From positions 1 through 64,000 of the forward strand of contig DASUGD010000271.1 of NCBI GenBank assembly GCA_036274195.1: a stretch of DNA of 64,000 nt. The letters are read 5' to 3'. Positions 46,647 through 55,499 of this stretch are shown here, piece after piece. The notes under the pieces are model-generated. The model was given only the letters and a program-made list of their open reading frames with translations. It did not search any database and was not told where the DNA came from. Numbering within the stretch: the first letter of the stretch is position 1; every line of letters starts with the position of its first letter. Both the position numbers and the translations under genes were made by a program. Source of the DNA: JAJKIV01 sp036274195 (GTDB taxonomy: Bacteria > Gemmatimonadota > Gemmatimonadetes > Gemmatimonadales > Gemmatimonadaceae).

Positions 46647-47315
46647 ATGTCGCATCGGTCTGTCCTTACCCGGGCCGCGCGCAGTGCCCTGTGCGCGTGG
46701 TGCGTGAGTGGGGGAGCGTGTACGGCTGTCGTGTCGCTCGAGCCGACGATCGAGCCCGATTCGGCAGTGCGGGTCCCGGCGCTCGTAGGTGACTGGGTCA
46801 CGGTCGATCGGGAAGACCCCATCGTCGCGCGTGTCGCGCCTGGGCGCGAGGCCGCGACGTACTCTATCCGGTTCGGCGACTCCGTCGCGTTAGGTACCGC
46901 CGTCGGCCGCCCGACTCTCTCCGCCCGGTTGGTGCGCCGGCCCGGGGGCTATCTCGGCGAGGCGGTCCCGGAGTCGTCCGACGGATTGCTGGATACCCTC
47001 TCGACTCGCTACGGCTCGATGATTCGCCCGATGTACATGGTGGCCGCGGTGAAGTTCGTCGGCGACGACCTGCAGGTTGCCGGGCTCCTCGGCGGGGTGG
47101 TCCGCGTGGTCCTGGCGGCCGGGGTATGCCCGCTCCCCGGCACGGTCATCGACGAGCCGGGCGAGCTGGTTTTCACCGGCAGGTCCCGTCAGTTGCGGCG
47201 AACGACCGACTGTCTGCTCACCACTCCGGGCGTGCTGGACGAATGGATCGTGTTTCGGCGACGGCAGATCGCGTATCGCTCGAGCGTACCTAACGCCTTG
47301 CGAGCTACCCGCTGA
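46647..47315 (+). CDS. Lipoprotein of unknown function
   Basis: A 222-residue exported protein with a lipobox-like SGGACT (Cys near residue 25). The mature part is beta-rich (VGDWVTVDREDPIVARV, LVRRPGGYLGEAVPESSDG, PGELVFTGRSRQLRR) and contains two further Cys that could form a disulfide. No family is recognised. GAGGGAGG precedes the ATG at 46647. Confidence 0.6.
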   Translation: MSHRSVLTRAARSALCAWCVSGGACTAVVSLEPTIEPDSAVRVPALVGDWVTVDREDPIVARVAPGREAATYSIRFGDSVALGTAVGRPTLSARLVRRPGGYLGEAVPESSDGLLDTLSTRYGSMIRPMYMVAAVKFVGDDLQVAGLLGGVVRVVLAAGVCPLPGTVIDEPGELVFTGRSRQLRRTTDCLLTTPGVLDEWIVFRRRQIAYRSSVPNALRATR

Positions 47316-47475
47316 TCGGGGAAGCGGTGTGAAGTGTCGGGCGCGGCTCGCATCGGTGTGTCGGCGCGAACCGGACACAGAATCAGGCTTCCATGCGACA
47401 CCTGTGACCGACGACCCGGTGCATTGTGGCTGCACAACGTCCATTCACAGGTGGGTTGTTGGCCTGGAGAGTATC

Positions 47476-48042
47476 ATGCGGTATCGACCTCTTCACACTA
47501 TCGGCGCCATTGCGTGGTGCCTGGCGATTGCCGCCCCCAGCGCCAATGCGCAGCTCGCACCGCTCGTGGCGCTTCAGCCGGGCACTCGCGTCCGCGTGCA
47601 AGCGCCCGTGGTACTCGCGGGGTCGCTCGAGGCGACCGTCACCGCCCGTGCACGCGACACCGTCACCCTGACGACGTCGCGAGGGGTCGCCGTCCGCGTC
47701 CCACTCGCGGCGATCACGGCCGTGGACGTGAGCCGCGGGCGGAGCCACGGTGACGGCGCGGTCAAAGGCCTCGCGTGGGGGGCAGGCGCCGGCCTGGTGG
47801 TCGGTGTGGTCAGCGCCATCGTGTACGACGCGCGATCCGATGAGTGCGGTGCGGAGCCGTGCAACAACGACCTGTCTCCGGGCGAGGTCGCCGCCGGCGG
47901 CTTGATCTCCGGCGCCGTGCTGGGTGCCGGGATCGGCGCGATCATGGGCGTGGAACACTGGGAGCGCCTAACGATCCCGACGTATGTCGCCGTGCGGCCA
48001 ACCCGCACAGGCGTGGTGCTCACCCTGACAATGCCGTTCTGA
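47476..48042 (+). CDS. Secreted glycine-zipper-like protein
   Basis: A 188-residue protein with a cleavable signal peptide (IAWCLAIAAPSANAQL), a small beta domain (PGTRVRVQAPVVLAGSLEAT) and two Gly/Ala-rich hydrophobic segments (GLAWGAGAGLVVGVVSAIV; GGLISGAVLGAGIGAIMGV) separated by a Cys-containing loop (DECGAEPCNN). Glycine-zipper-like helices suggest an outer-membrane or periplasmic membrane-associated role. GGAGAG precedes the ATG. Similar proteins are common in Gemmatimonadota and lack an assigned function. Confidence 0.65.
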   Translation: MRYRPLHTIGAIAWCLAIAAPSANAQLAPLVALQPGTRVRVQAPVVLAGSLEATVTARARDTVTLTTSRGVAVRVPLAAITAVDVSRGRSHGDGAVKGLAWGAGAGLVVGVVSAIVYDARSDECGAEPCNNDLSPGEVAAGGLISGAVLGAGIGAIMGVEHWERLTIPTYVAVRPTRTGVVLTLTMPF

Positions 48043-48058
48043 CCAGGAAACGACTCCG

Positions 48059-48505
48059 ATGATCGAACAACGCACGACCTACGGATTCGGGACCGAACTC
48101 GACGTCCCGTTCGAAACGGCCCTGCAGCAGACCCGTGACGCGCTCGCCGCCGAGGGGTTCGGCGTCCTCTGTGACATCGATGTGGCCGCGACACTCCGGC
48201 AAAAGCTCGGCGTCGCAATGCCACCCTACGTCATCCTCGGTGCCTGCAATCCGCCGCTGGCCAACCAGGCGTTGCGGGCCGAGCCGGACATTGGGCTGCT
48301 GCTCCCGTGTAACGTCGTCGTCTACGCGACGGAGGCACCTAACGTGACCGTCGTCGCCGCCATGGATCCCGAGGCGGCGCTGGCGCTGACCGGCAACGAC
48401 GCGATGCGACCGGTCGCCGCCCAGGTAGCGGCGAAGCTCCGCCGGGTTGTCGAGCATGTGGCGTTCGCCGCCAGCAACGTTGGCCGCGGAGCGTCTGGAG
48501 ACTGA
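48059..48505 (+). CDS. DUF302-domain protein
   Basis: A 148-residue soluble protein matching DUF302: GFGTELDVPFETALQQTRDAL, AEGFGVLCDIDVAATLRQKL, YVILGACNPPLANQAL and GLLLPCNVVVYATE. DUF302 proteins occur in bacteria and archaea near redox and metal genes, function unknown; the conserved Cys in GACNPP and LLPCNV may be functional. It begins 16 bp after the previous gene and precedes two genes on the same strand, so an operon (DUF302, SRPBCC-like, flavodoxin) is likely. Confidence 0.88.
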   Translation: MIEQRTTYGFGTELDVPFETALQQTRDALAAEGFGVLCDIDVAATLRQKLGVAMPPYVILGACNPPLANQALRAEPDIGLLLPCNVVVYATEAPNVTVVAAMDPEAALALTGNDAMRPVAAQVAAKLRRVVEHVAFAASNVGRGASGD

Positions 48506-48525
48506 CCATCGACTCGGAGGATGAG

Positions 48526-49260
48526 ATGCGTAAGACCACCGGTCGCACATGGCGTGGCGTCGGAGCAGGACTCGGTGCCGGGACGCTGTTGGGCCTTGGG
48601 TACGTTGCCACGCAATGGCTGCGCTACGGCCACGTGCGGAAACGCCGTGGTCCGCCGACACTCCTCGATCGTTTTCTCCCGGAGTGCGAGGTCGTCGAGC
48701 AGCACGAGACGCGCGTGGCCGCTCCCGCAGACGTCACTTACGTGGCAGCGCGCGAGATGAGCCTCGCGTCGTCGCCCGTTGTGCGCGCGATCTTCCGCGG
48801 ACGCGAGCTGCTGATGCGCTCATCGGCAGCGGACACGAGCCCTGAGGAGCGGCCGCCACAGTCGCTCATCGACGAGGTGCTGTCGATCGGCTGGGGCGTG
48901 CTCGCTCAGGAGCCGGGACGCGAGATCGTGCTCGGCGCAGTCACACAGCCGTGGAAGAGTGACGTGAAATTCCGCGCGTTGCCGCCTGACGAGTTTGCGG
49001 CGTTCAACGCGCCCGGGTTCGCGAAGATCGCGTGGACCATCCGCGCGGAGCCGACCGGCCCGGAAACGTCACGGTTCTACACCGAGACGCGCGTAGCGAC
49101 GACCGACGCGGAGGCCCGGAAGCGCTTCCGGCGTTACTGGACCATGGTGTCACCCGGGGTACGGCTCATTCGGCGCGAGAGCCTGCGCCTCGTCAGGGCC
49201 GATGCGGAGCGACGCCATCGGGCCCAGGCGACGAACGAAGCTCCCATCGCCGTTTCGTGA
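48526..49260 (+). CDS. Membrane-anchored SRPBCC-like protein
   Basis: A 244-residue protein with one N-terminal hydrophobic segment (GVGAGLGAGTLLGLGYVA) and a soluble domain that looks like an SRPBCC/START-type fold (EQHETRVAAPADVTYVAA near residue 58, then GFAKIAWTIRAEPTGPETSR and RFRRYWTMVSPGVRLIRRES). It may bind a hydrophobic ligand; this is inferred. GGAGG precedes the ATG. It lies 20 bp after the DUF302 gene. Confidence 0.7.
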   Translation: MRKTTGRTWRGVGAGLGAGTLLGLGYVATQWLRYGHVRKRRGPPTLLDRFLPECEVVEQHETRVAAPADVTYVAAREMSLASSPVVRAIFRGRELLMRSSAADTSPEERPPQSLIDEVLSIGWGVLAQEPGREIVLGAVTQPWKSDVKFRALPPDEFAAFNAPGFAKIAWTIRAEPTGPETSRFYTETRVATTDAEARKRFRRYWTMVSPGVRLIRRESLRLVRADAERRHRAQATNEAPIAVS

Positions 49261-49284
49261 TCTCGAATCCTGCTGGGAGGATTT

Positions 49285-49875
49285 ATGTCTTCACGTCGTA
49301 TCCTCATCGCCTACGCAACGAGCTACGGACAGACCGCGAAGATCGCGGCACGCATGGCCGACCTGCTGATGGCCTCGGGCGAGGCCGTCACACTCGTCAA
49401 CGCCGGGAACCATCCGCGTGACTTCCGCGCGGGGGAATTCGACGGCGTCATCATTGGTGGATCGGTCATTGGCGGACGGCATCAGCGCGCCCTCGGGCAC
49501 TTCGTGCGGGCGCATCGCGCGGCGCTGAACACGGTCCCGGCGGCCTTCTTCTCGGTCAGCGGTTCCGCGGCGAGCCCGCTGGAAGGCGAACGGGCCAAGG
49601 CACGACAGATTCTCGACCAGTTCCTCGACGCGGCCGGCTGGCAGCCGCTGCTCACCGAGACCATCGGCGGCGCGATGGCCTACACGAAGTACAACCCGTT
49701 CCTGCGCTGGTTCGTGAAGCGGGCGTCGAAGGTCGCAGGCGGCCCGACGGACACCTCGCGCGATCACGAGATGACCGACTGGTCGCAGGTGGAGCGGTTC
49801 GTCAAGCGGTTCGTCCAGACCATCCCAATGCCCGGCGAGACGCCGGTGCCAGCTCCGGAAGTCGCCGTCAGGTGA
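49285..49875 (+). CDS. HemG-like flavodoxin-domain protein
   Basis: A 196-residue FMN-binding protein. RILIAYATSYGQTAKIAARM is the flavodoxin phosphate-binding loop, and GVIIGGSVIGGRHQ the second. The C-terminal half (GGAMAYTKYNPFLRWFVKR, RDHEMTDWSQVERF) matches menaquinone-dependent protoporphyrinogen oxidase (HemG) family proteins. In stress islands such proteins often are not the haem-pathway enzyme, so the exact substrate is open. GGAGG precedes the ATG. A hairpin follows the stop. Confidence 0.85.
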   Translation: MSSRRILIAYATSYGQTAKIAARMADLLMASGEAVTLVNAGNHPRDFRAGEFDGVIIGGSVIGGRHQRALGHFVRAHRAALNTVPAAFFSVSGSAASPLEGERAKARQILDQFLDAAGWQPLLTETIGGAMAYTKYNPFLRWFVKRASKVAGGPTDTSRDHEMTDWSQVERFVKRFVQTIPMPGETPVPAPEVAVR

Positions 49876-49882
49876 GGGTCAG

Positions 49883-49916
49883 CGTCAGGACGAGCCGACC
49901 CTCGACTCGCCTGACG
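49883..49916 (+). terminator. Stem-loop terminator candidate
   Basis: Eight bases after the flavodoxin stop, CGTCAGG-a-CGAG pairs with CTCG-CCTGACG (11 bp, one bulged A) around an 11-nt loop. No clear U-tract follows, as is common in high-GC genomes, so the call rests on position and stem strength. Confidence 0.45.
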
Positions 49917-50096
49917 TCCCCGAATCATCCCACTGAGGATCTTCCGATCGCCTCGATCCCTCCGGCCGACGCCGCGAGCATTACCAGCTCGTGGCGCGCC
50001 GCGCCATAGGGTGGATGCCGTTAGGCACTTCCCTGATCGGCTCGGTCATGTCACACCGTCCCTGCCCTTGGTGGGCGCGCCAGGAGGGACCGCTGC

Positions 50097-50597
50097 CTAC
50101 TTCGTCACGATCGGAATCGCCTGCCGTTTCGGTTTCACCTCTTCGGTCTTCGGCAGCCGCACGGTCAGCACGCCGTCCTTGAACTCGGCGGCGATCTTCT
50201 TGTCATCGATCCCGCCGGGGAACGGCAGCGTCCGCTGGAACGTTCCGAAACGACGCTCCCACATGTAGTAGGTGCGGTCGTCTTCCTTCTCGGTCTTCTC
50301 GTTCACCTTCTCGCCGCGGATCGTCAGCATCCCGTCGGTGAAGTCCACCGAGACATCCTCCGGCTTCATGCCCGGAAGCTCCGCGGTGACCGTGAACTCG
50401 TCTTTCGTCTCGGCCATGTTGACCGCGGGCGCCCAGCCTTGCGCCTTCAGTGGGAATTCCTTCCCGAAGACTTCGTCGAACAGGTGCTGTGTGGTCGCGT
50501 TCAGGTCATCGAAGTCGCTGAACGGAGCGAGGAGGGGTGACGGCAGGAACCCTGGCGTGAAGGGGAACTGCCGTCGGGTGAGTTTCATGCGTGCCAT
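50097..50597 (-). CDS. Hsp20/alpha-crystallin small heat-shock protein
   Basis: A 166-residue ATP-independent chaperone. The alpha-crystallin domain covers about residues 55-155 (EFTVTAELPGMKPEDVSVDF, DRTYYMWERRFGTFQRTLPF) with the usual DGVLTVRLPK near the end and an IPI C-terminal anchoring motif (AIPIVTK). The N-terminal arm is short. GGAGGCG precedes the ATG at 50597. It is divergent from the MgtA-like ATPase over a 298-bp gap containing two GTCGG-N7-CCGAC-type sites. Confidence 0.93.
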   Translation of the reverse strand: MARMKLTRRQFPFTPGFLPSPLLAPFSDFDDLNATTQHLFDEVFGKEFPLKAQGWAPAVNMAETKDEFTVTAELPGMKPEDVSVDFTDGMLTIRGEKVNEKTEKEDDRTYYMWERRFGTFQRTLPFPGGIDDKKIAAEFKDGVLTVRLPKTEEVKPKRQAIPIVTK

Positions 50598-50674
50598 ATC
50601 GCCTCCTTGTGGATCTGGATCGTGCACCAAGCTGCACGGCGACCCCAACATGCGATCCGAGCGACACGTGGTCT

Positions 50675-50691
50675 GTCGGAACAACCCCGTA
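50675..50691. promoter_or_regulatory. GTCGG-N7-CCGta element upstream of Hsp20
   Basis: GTCGG-aacaacc-CCGTA keeps eight of ten palindrome bases and sits 78 bp from the Hsp20 start codon. Its spacer resembles that of the second site at 50786 (acacaac), suggesting duplication or the same binding protein. Confidence 0.4.
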
Positions 50692-50785
50692 AAGGACGTC
50701 GGCGAGTAACTGACGGGAAATTCCCCGGCGGTGTCAGTGCGAGTGCGCCTGCGTGGTCGCTGTCAGTTGGCAGCGCTCGGCGCCT

Positions 50786-50802
50786 GTCGGACACAACCCG
50801 AC
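50786..50802. promoter_or_regulatory. Palindrome GTCGG-N7-CCGAC upstream of P-type ATPase
   Basis: Perfect, and extended to CTGTCGG-acacaac-CCGACAG (50784-50804). It ends 94 bp before the ATG at 50896. A separate near-palindrome GGGAAATTCCCC lies at 50715-50726 in the same gap, and a similar GGAAATTCCC occurs at 61906-61915. Confidence 0.55.
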
Positions 50803-50895
50803 AGTCGAAGGAGTTTATGTCGGGATGCTCATGCTCGCGATGTGGGTGATCACCGACAGACGTTTCGCCCAGGCCGGACCTAACGTGCTCCGGAT

Positions 50896-53496
50896 ATGAC
50901 AGCCACCGCGCATGTGACGCCGGCCCGGGCGGCACCGCAGACCACAGCCCCCGCGGCTCATGGCTCCTTCTGGAGTGAACCGGTTGAGGAGCTCTGCGCT
51001 CGCCTCCGCTCGTCGCCGCGGGGCCTAACGAGCGCGGAAGCGGAGCGCCGGTTGCGCGAGCTCGGTCCGGCGTCCATTCGCGGAACAACGTCGTCATCCA
51101 CCGCGCGCATCCTGGTCCGCCAGTTCGGGAACCCACTCGTCATCCTGCTCGTGGTCGCCGCCGTGCTCTCGTTCTTCGTCGGCGAGCGCACAGACTCTGC
51201 GATCATCATCGTCGTCGTGCTCGCCGGCGGACTCCTGGGGTTCTGGCAGGAGCGCCGAGCGGCAACCGCCGTGCAGGAGCTCCTGGCGCTCGTGCGCACG
51301 ACCACGACCGTCATTCGCGATGACGCGTCGGTCACCATTCCACTGGCGGACGTCGTCCCTGGCGACGTCGTGCTCCTTGCCGCCGGCGCTACGCTTCCGG
51401 GTGACTGTCGGCTGATCGACACGCGTGACCTGTTCGTCGATGAGTCCGCGCTCACCGGCGAGTCCTTCCCCGTCGCGAAGCGCGTGTGCGCTTTGCCGAA
51501 CGAGACTCCGCTGAGCGAACTGGCAGGCGCGGCGTTCCTGGGCACGCACGTCGTGACCGGCAGCGCGCGCGCGATGGTCGTCCTCCGAGGACACGACACG
51601 GAGTTCGGCCGGCTCTCCGCACGACTCGCCACCACCGCGCCCGAGACGGACTTCGAGCACGGCGTTCGGCGCTTCGGGTACCTGCTGCTGCAGGTGACGC
51701 TCGTGCTCACGCTGCTCGTGCTCGCCGTCAACATCGGGCGCCACCGGCCGCTGCTCGAGTCGCTGCTGTTCACGCTCGCCCTCGCCGTCGGGCTCGCGCC
51801 GGAGCTGCTCCCGGCGATTGTGAGCGTTACGCTTGCCCACGGCGCCCGCGCGATGGCGCGCGCCCGCGTGATCGTGAAGCGGTTGAGCGCGATCGAGAAT
51901 CTCGGCGCCATGACGGTGCTCTGCGTCGACAAGACCGGCACCATCACCGAAGGCGTGGTGCGCCTGCAGTCCGTCACGGATGTCGATGGCCGCGAGAGTG
52001 ACAAGGCCTTCACCTACGCGTACGTGAACGCCGCGTTCGAGTCCGGGTTCACGAACCCGATCGACGACACCATTCGCCGCGCGCGGAGTCCCGACATCAG
52101 TGCCTTCACGAAGGCCGACGAGATCCCCTACGACTTCATCCGCAAGCGGCTGAGCGTCATCGTCTCGGAGTCCGGGCGGCGCCTGCTGATCACCAAGGGC
52201 GCCGTGCGAAGCGTGCTCGACGTCTGTTCACAGGCGGAGCACTCGGACGGACGCGTCGAGTCGATGGACACCTGCCGCGACGCGATCGAGCAGCGATACG
52301 CATCGCTCAGTGCCGACGGCGTGCGCACGCTCGCCGTCGCGTATCGAGTGCTGCCGGGTAACGCAACGGGCGAGCGCGACGACGAGCGCGACCTGACGTT
52401 CCTCGGGATTATCGCGCTCGCCGATCCACCCAAAGCAGACGCCAGTGACACGTTAGGCGCGCTGCGCCGCCTCGGCGTCGGCGTCAAGCTGGTCTCCGGC
52501 GACAACGCGATCGTGGCGGCCACCGTCGCACGCGCCGTCGGTCTGCGCGGCGAGGCGTGCATCACGGGGCGAGCGCTGCGCGGCCTGAGTGACGAGGCGC
52601 TTCGACATCGCGTGCGCGAGACCGACGTGTTCGCCGAGGTCGAGCCGGACCAGAAGGACCGGATCATCCGCGCCCTGCGCGCGGCCGGTGAAGTCGTCGG
52701 GTTCCTCGGCGACGGGATCAACGACGCGACCGCCCTCCACAGCGCGGATGTGGGCATCTCCGTGGAAAGCGCGGTGGACGTCACGAAGGACGCCGCCGAC
52801 ATCGTCCTGTTAGAGAAGGACCTGAACGTGCTCGTCGCGGGACTGCGCGAAGGCCGGCGCGCGTTCGCGAACACGCTCAAGTACATCTTCATCACCACGA
52901 GCGCGAACTTCGGCAACATGGTGAGCATGGCGGTGGCCTCGTTGTTCACGGGCTTCCTGCCGCTCCTCCCGAAGCAGATTCTGCTCATCAACTTCCTCAC
53001 GGACATCCCGTCGGTCGCCGTCGCGACGGATCGGCTGGATCCCGAGCTCGTGGAGCGGCCACGCCGGTGGGACAACCGGCTCATTCGGAACTTCATGATC
53101 ACGTTCGGACTCGTGAGCTCGGTGTTCGACCTGCTCACGTTCGCGCTCCTGTTGCTGCTCATTCGCAGCGACGTCGATCAATTCCGGACGGGATGGTTTC
53201 TCGAGTCGGTGCTCTCCGAGATCCTGGTGCTGCTCGTGATCCGGACGCGGCGTCCGTTCTTCCGCAGCCCGGTTGGACGTGGTCTGCTCGTGGGCTCGCT
53301 CGTGGTCGCCGTCGGATCGCTGGTCCTCCCCTACGTCGGTCTCGGCCGCACGTTCGGGCTCGTGCCGGTGTCGGCTCCGGTGCTGCTCATGCTGACGGCC
53401 GTCACGGTGGCGTACGTCGTCGCTTCGGAGGTCGTGAAGCGCGGCTTCTTTCGGCCGAGCACGAGTCCCGAGCGGCGCTCCCTCTCTGTTTGTTGA
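50896..53496 (+). CDS. mgtA: Magnesium-transporting P-type ATPase (MgtA/type IIIB)
   Basis: An 866-residue inner-membrane cation ATPase. After the cation-ATPase N-terminal domain (residues about 30-80), it shows VDESALTGESFPV (actuator), helix-4 LAVGLAPELLPAIVSVTLAH, the phosphorylation site VDKTGTITEG (Asp345), GDGINDATALHSADVGISV (hinge) and the MgtA-like C-terminal LLPKQILLINFLTDIPSVAV. This fits type IIIB Mg2+ importers. The ATG at 50896 has only a weak ribosome site. P-type ATPases of this class are recurrent members of hypoxia/dormancy islands with Usp and Hsp20. Confidence 0.88.
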   Translation: MTATAHVTPARAAPQTTAPAAHGSFWSEPVEELCARLRSSPRGLTSAEAERRLRELGPASIRGTTSSSTARILVRQFGNPLVILLVVAAVLSFFVGERTDSAIIIVVVLAGGLLGFWQERRAATAVQELLALVRTTTTVIRDDASVTIPLADVVPGDVVLLAAGATLPGDCRLIDTRDLFVDESALTGESFPVAKRVCALPNETPLSELAGAAFLGTHVVTGSARAMVVLRGHDTEFGRLSARLATTAPETDFEHGVRRFGYLLLQVTLVLTLLVLAVNIGRHRPLLESLLFTLALAVGLAPELLPAIVSVTLAHGARAMARARVIVKRLSAIENLGAMTVLCVDKTGTITEGVVRLQSVTDVDGRESDKAFTYAYVNAAFESGFTNPIDDTIRRARSPDISAFTKADEIPYDFIRKRLSVIVSESGRRLLITKGAVRSVLDVCSQAEHSDGRVESMDTCRDAIEQRYASLSADGVRTLAVAYRVLPGNATGERDDERDLTFLGIIALADPPKADASDTLGALRRLGVGVKLVSGDNAIVAATVARAVGLRGEACITGRALRGLSDEALRHRVRETDVFAEVEPDQKDRIIRALRAAGEVVGFLGDGINDATALHSADVGISVESAVDVTKDAADIVLLEKDLNVLVAGLREGRRAFANTLKYIFITTSANFGNMVSMAVASLFTGFLPLLPKQILLINFLTDIPSVAVATDRLDPELVERPRRWDNRLIRNFMITFGLVSSVFDLLTFALLLLLIRSDVDQFRTGWFLESVLSEILVLLVIRTRRPFFRSPVGRGLLVGSLVVAVGSLVLPYVGLGRTFGLVPVSAPVLLMLTAVTVAYVVASEVVKRGFFRPSTSPERRSLSVC

Positions 53497-53617
53497 CGGC
53501 GGTCCTCGGCTTGCACTGGTTGGCGCTCCGACCGCGAGCGACATTGTCCCCAGCGGTTGGGTGTCAACCATAGAAGAGGGCGCCGGCGGCGAGCGCCCGC
53601 GCTGACGGGAGTGAAGC

Positions 53618-54544
53618 GTGGTGCGGTCGCGGCGGTGGGTTTGGAACCTCATGGTGCTGTCGGCGAGTTTTGGCGTTCTCACGTCCTGCGGTGTGGTGAC
53701 GCGTGCCTTCACTGCCGGATCGCCTCACGCCATTGGCGCGGCCCCTGCCAGCCTGGGCGCGGTCGAGGTCGCGTTCCCGAGCCGCTCGGGCAGCCAGCTC
53801 CGCGGCTGGTTCGTCCCGGGGCGCCCCGGCAAGGGAGCTGTCCTCCTCCTTCACGGGGTCCACGCCAATCGCCTCGCGATGCTTCCGCGAGCCCGGTTCC
53901 TCCACGCGCTCGGCTATGCCGTGCTCATGCCGGACTTCCGCGCCCACGGGGAGAGCTCGGGCAATCACACGACGTTTGGGGCGCTCGAAGCCAGGGACGC
54001 ACACGCGGCCGCCTGTCTGCTCCACACCCTGGCGCCGCACGAACGCGTTGCGGCGATCGGTGTATCGTTAGGCGGCGCCGCGGCGCTCCTCGGCCAGAAG
54101 CCGCTGCCGGTCGACGCGCTCGTGCTCGAGTCGGTCTACCCGACAATCGATCAGGCGGCAAAGAACCGCCTGCACGCCTGGCTCGGGCCGATCGGTTCCT
54201 GGATCGCGCCGAGCCTCGTCCGCTCACTCGAGCCGACCGTCGGCGTGAAGCCCGCGGAGCTGCGCCCCATCGACCGCATTGCCGAAGTGCGCGTGCCCGT
54301 ACTCATGGCCGCCGGCAGCGCCGACCCGTACACGCCGATGGACGAGTCGAAGGCGCTGTTCGAGCGACTCGCGCAGCCGAAGGAGTTCTGGGCGGTAAAC
54401 GGCGCCACCCATGAAGACCTGTACGACTATGCGCCGGCGGAGTATCGGCGCCGCGTCGGTGGATTCCTTCAGCGTACGCTCGGCAGCGTGTCTCCCACGG
54501 TTTCGGTGGCGCCCGTTACGGGATGTGGTGACGCCCATGCGTAG
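53618..54544 (+). CDS. Exported alpha/beta hydrolase lipoprotein
   Basis: A 308-residue serine hydrolase with a lipoprotein-like N-terminus (LSASFGVLTSCG, lipobox Cys near residue 24). The oxyanion region reads GAVLLLHGVHANRLAML, the nucleophile elbow GVSLGG, the acid AAGSADPYTPM and the His NGATHEDLYDY. The family is broad (BAAT/Peptidase S9-like). Translation starts at GTG 53618 with GGGAG upstream. The next gene overlaps its stop by 8 bp, indicating co-translation. Confidence 0.85.
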   Translation: MVRSRRWVWNLMVLSASFGVLTSCGVVTRAFTAGSPHAIGAAPASLGAVEVAFPSRSGSQLRGWFVPGRPGKGAVLLLHGVHANRLAMLPRARFLHALGYAVLMPDFRAHGESSGNHTTFGALEARDAHAAACLLHTLAPHERVAAIGVSLGGAAALLGQKPLPVDALVLESVYPTIDQAAKNRLHAWLGPIGSWIAPSLVRSLEPTVGVKPAELRPIDRIAEVRVPVLMAAGSADPYTPMDESKALFERLAQPKEFWAVNGATHEDLYDYAPAEYRRRVGGFLQRTLGSVSPTVSVAPVTGCGDAHA

Positions 54545-55499
54545 CATCGTCCGACCGCTGATTTCCGCGTTGACCGGCGCGGCGTCCTGTGCGTCTCTCA
54601 TCGCTGCAACACCGCGTGAGACGGCGGCGCAACAGCGCTCCGCGAAGGACAGCTCGCAGCACGATCCCCGCTGGGCCGCGATTCGCCAGGTCTTCGGACA
54701 GGGCGAGGCCGAGGGCAAGTACTTCCGCGTCAATCTTCCTCGCACCGACCTGCACGTGAGCATTGGAGCGGATACCCTCGATCCGGGGCTCGAGCTCACG
54801 AGCTACGTGGGCTTCATGCCCGGAACGACGGCAACGGACGTGATGGCGATGGGGGAGGTCGTCGTACGGGAGGACGAAGTGCCGGCCGCGCTCGCCGAAG
54901 CGCGGAAGCAAGGTGTGTCGGTCACAGCGCTGCACAATCATCTGGTGTCGGAGTCGCCGCACGTGATGTACATGCACGTGATGGCGGAAGGCTCGCCGAA
55001 GGCGATCGCGACGAAAATGCATGCAGTGTTCGCCGCCACCGCAACGCCACTCGAGCCGGAGCACGAGCATGAAGAGCAGTCGGCGAACGCGTCCGACTGG
55101 TCGGTGATCGACGGCATCCTCGGCAAACACTCCGAGGCCGAAGGCCGGACCGCCGAGTACGAGTTTCCACGCCACGAGCGGCTCACAGTGCACGGCAAGT
55201 CGGTGGAGTCGGTCGGCACGCTCGAGACAGCGTCCGAGGTGGTGTTCCAGCGCCTCGGCCCAGGACGTGTCGCGACGGCCGGGGAGTTGTACCTGCTCAC
55301 GAGTGAGGTCGAGCCGGTGTTGCGAGCGCTCGACGAGCACGGGCTGCACCCGACGGCGCTGCACAATCACATGCTCGACGACGGGCCGCCTCACTATTGG
55401 GTGCACTGGTACGCGACGGGCGACGACGCGACGCTGGCCAAGGGCGTTTCGGCGGCGCTCGCGCTCATGAACGGCGCACGGAAGTCCAGGTCCGAGTGA
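54537..55499 (+). CDS. Secreted tandem DUF1259 protein (LppY/LpqO-like)
   Basis: A 320-residue exported protein with a signal peptide (LTGAASCASLIAATPRETAA). It carries two copies of the DUF1259 unit. Copy one shows WAAIRQVFGQGEAEGKYFRV, VTALHNHLVSESPHVMYMHV; copy two shows DWSVIDGILGKHSEAEGRTA, and HPTALHNHMLDDGPPHYWVH. The repeated ALHNH/H pairs could bind metal. It overlaps the hydrolase gene by 8 bp, and its 3' end is antisense to the CusA tail for 106 bp. Confidence 0.88.
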   Translation: MRSIVRPLISALTGAASCASLIAATPRETAAQQRSAKDSSQHDPRWAAIRQVFGQGEAEGKYFRVNLPRTDLHVSIGADTLDPGLELTSYVGFMPGTTATDVMAMGEVVVREDEVPAALAEARKQGVSVTALHNHLVSESPHVMYMHVMAEGSPKAIATKMHAVFAATATPLEPEHEHEEQSANASDWSVIDGILGKHSEAEGRTAEYEFPRHERLTVHGKSVESVGTLETASEVVFQRLGPGRVATAGELYLLTSEVEPVLRALDEHGLHPTALHNHMLDDGPPHYWVHWYATGDDATLAKGVSAALALMNGARKSRSE

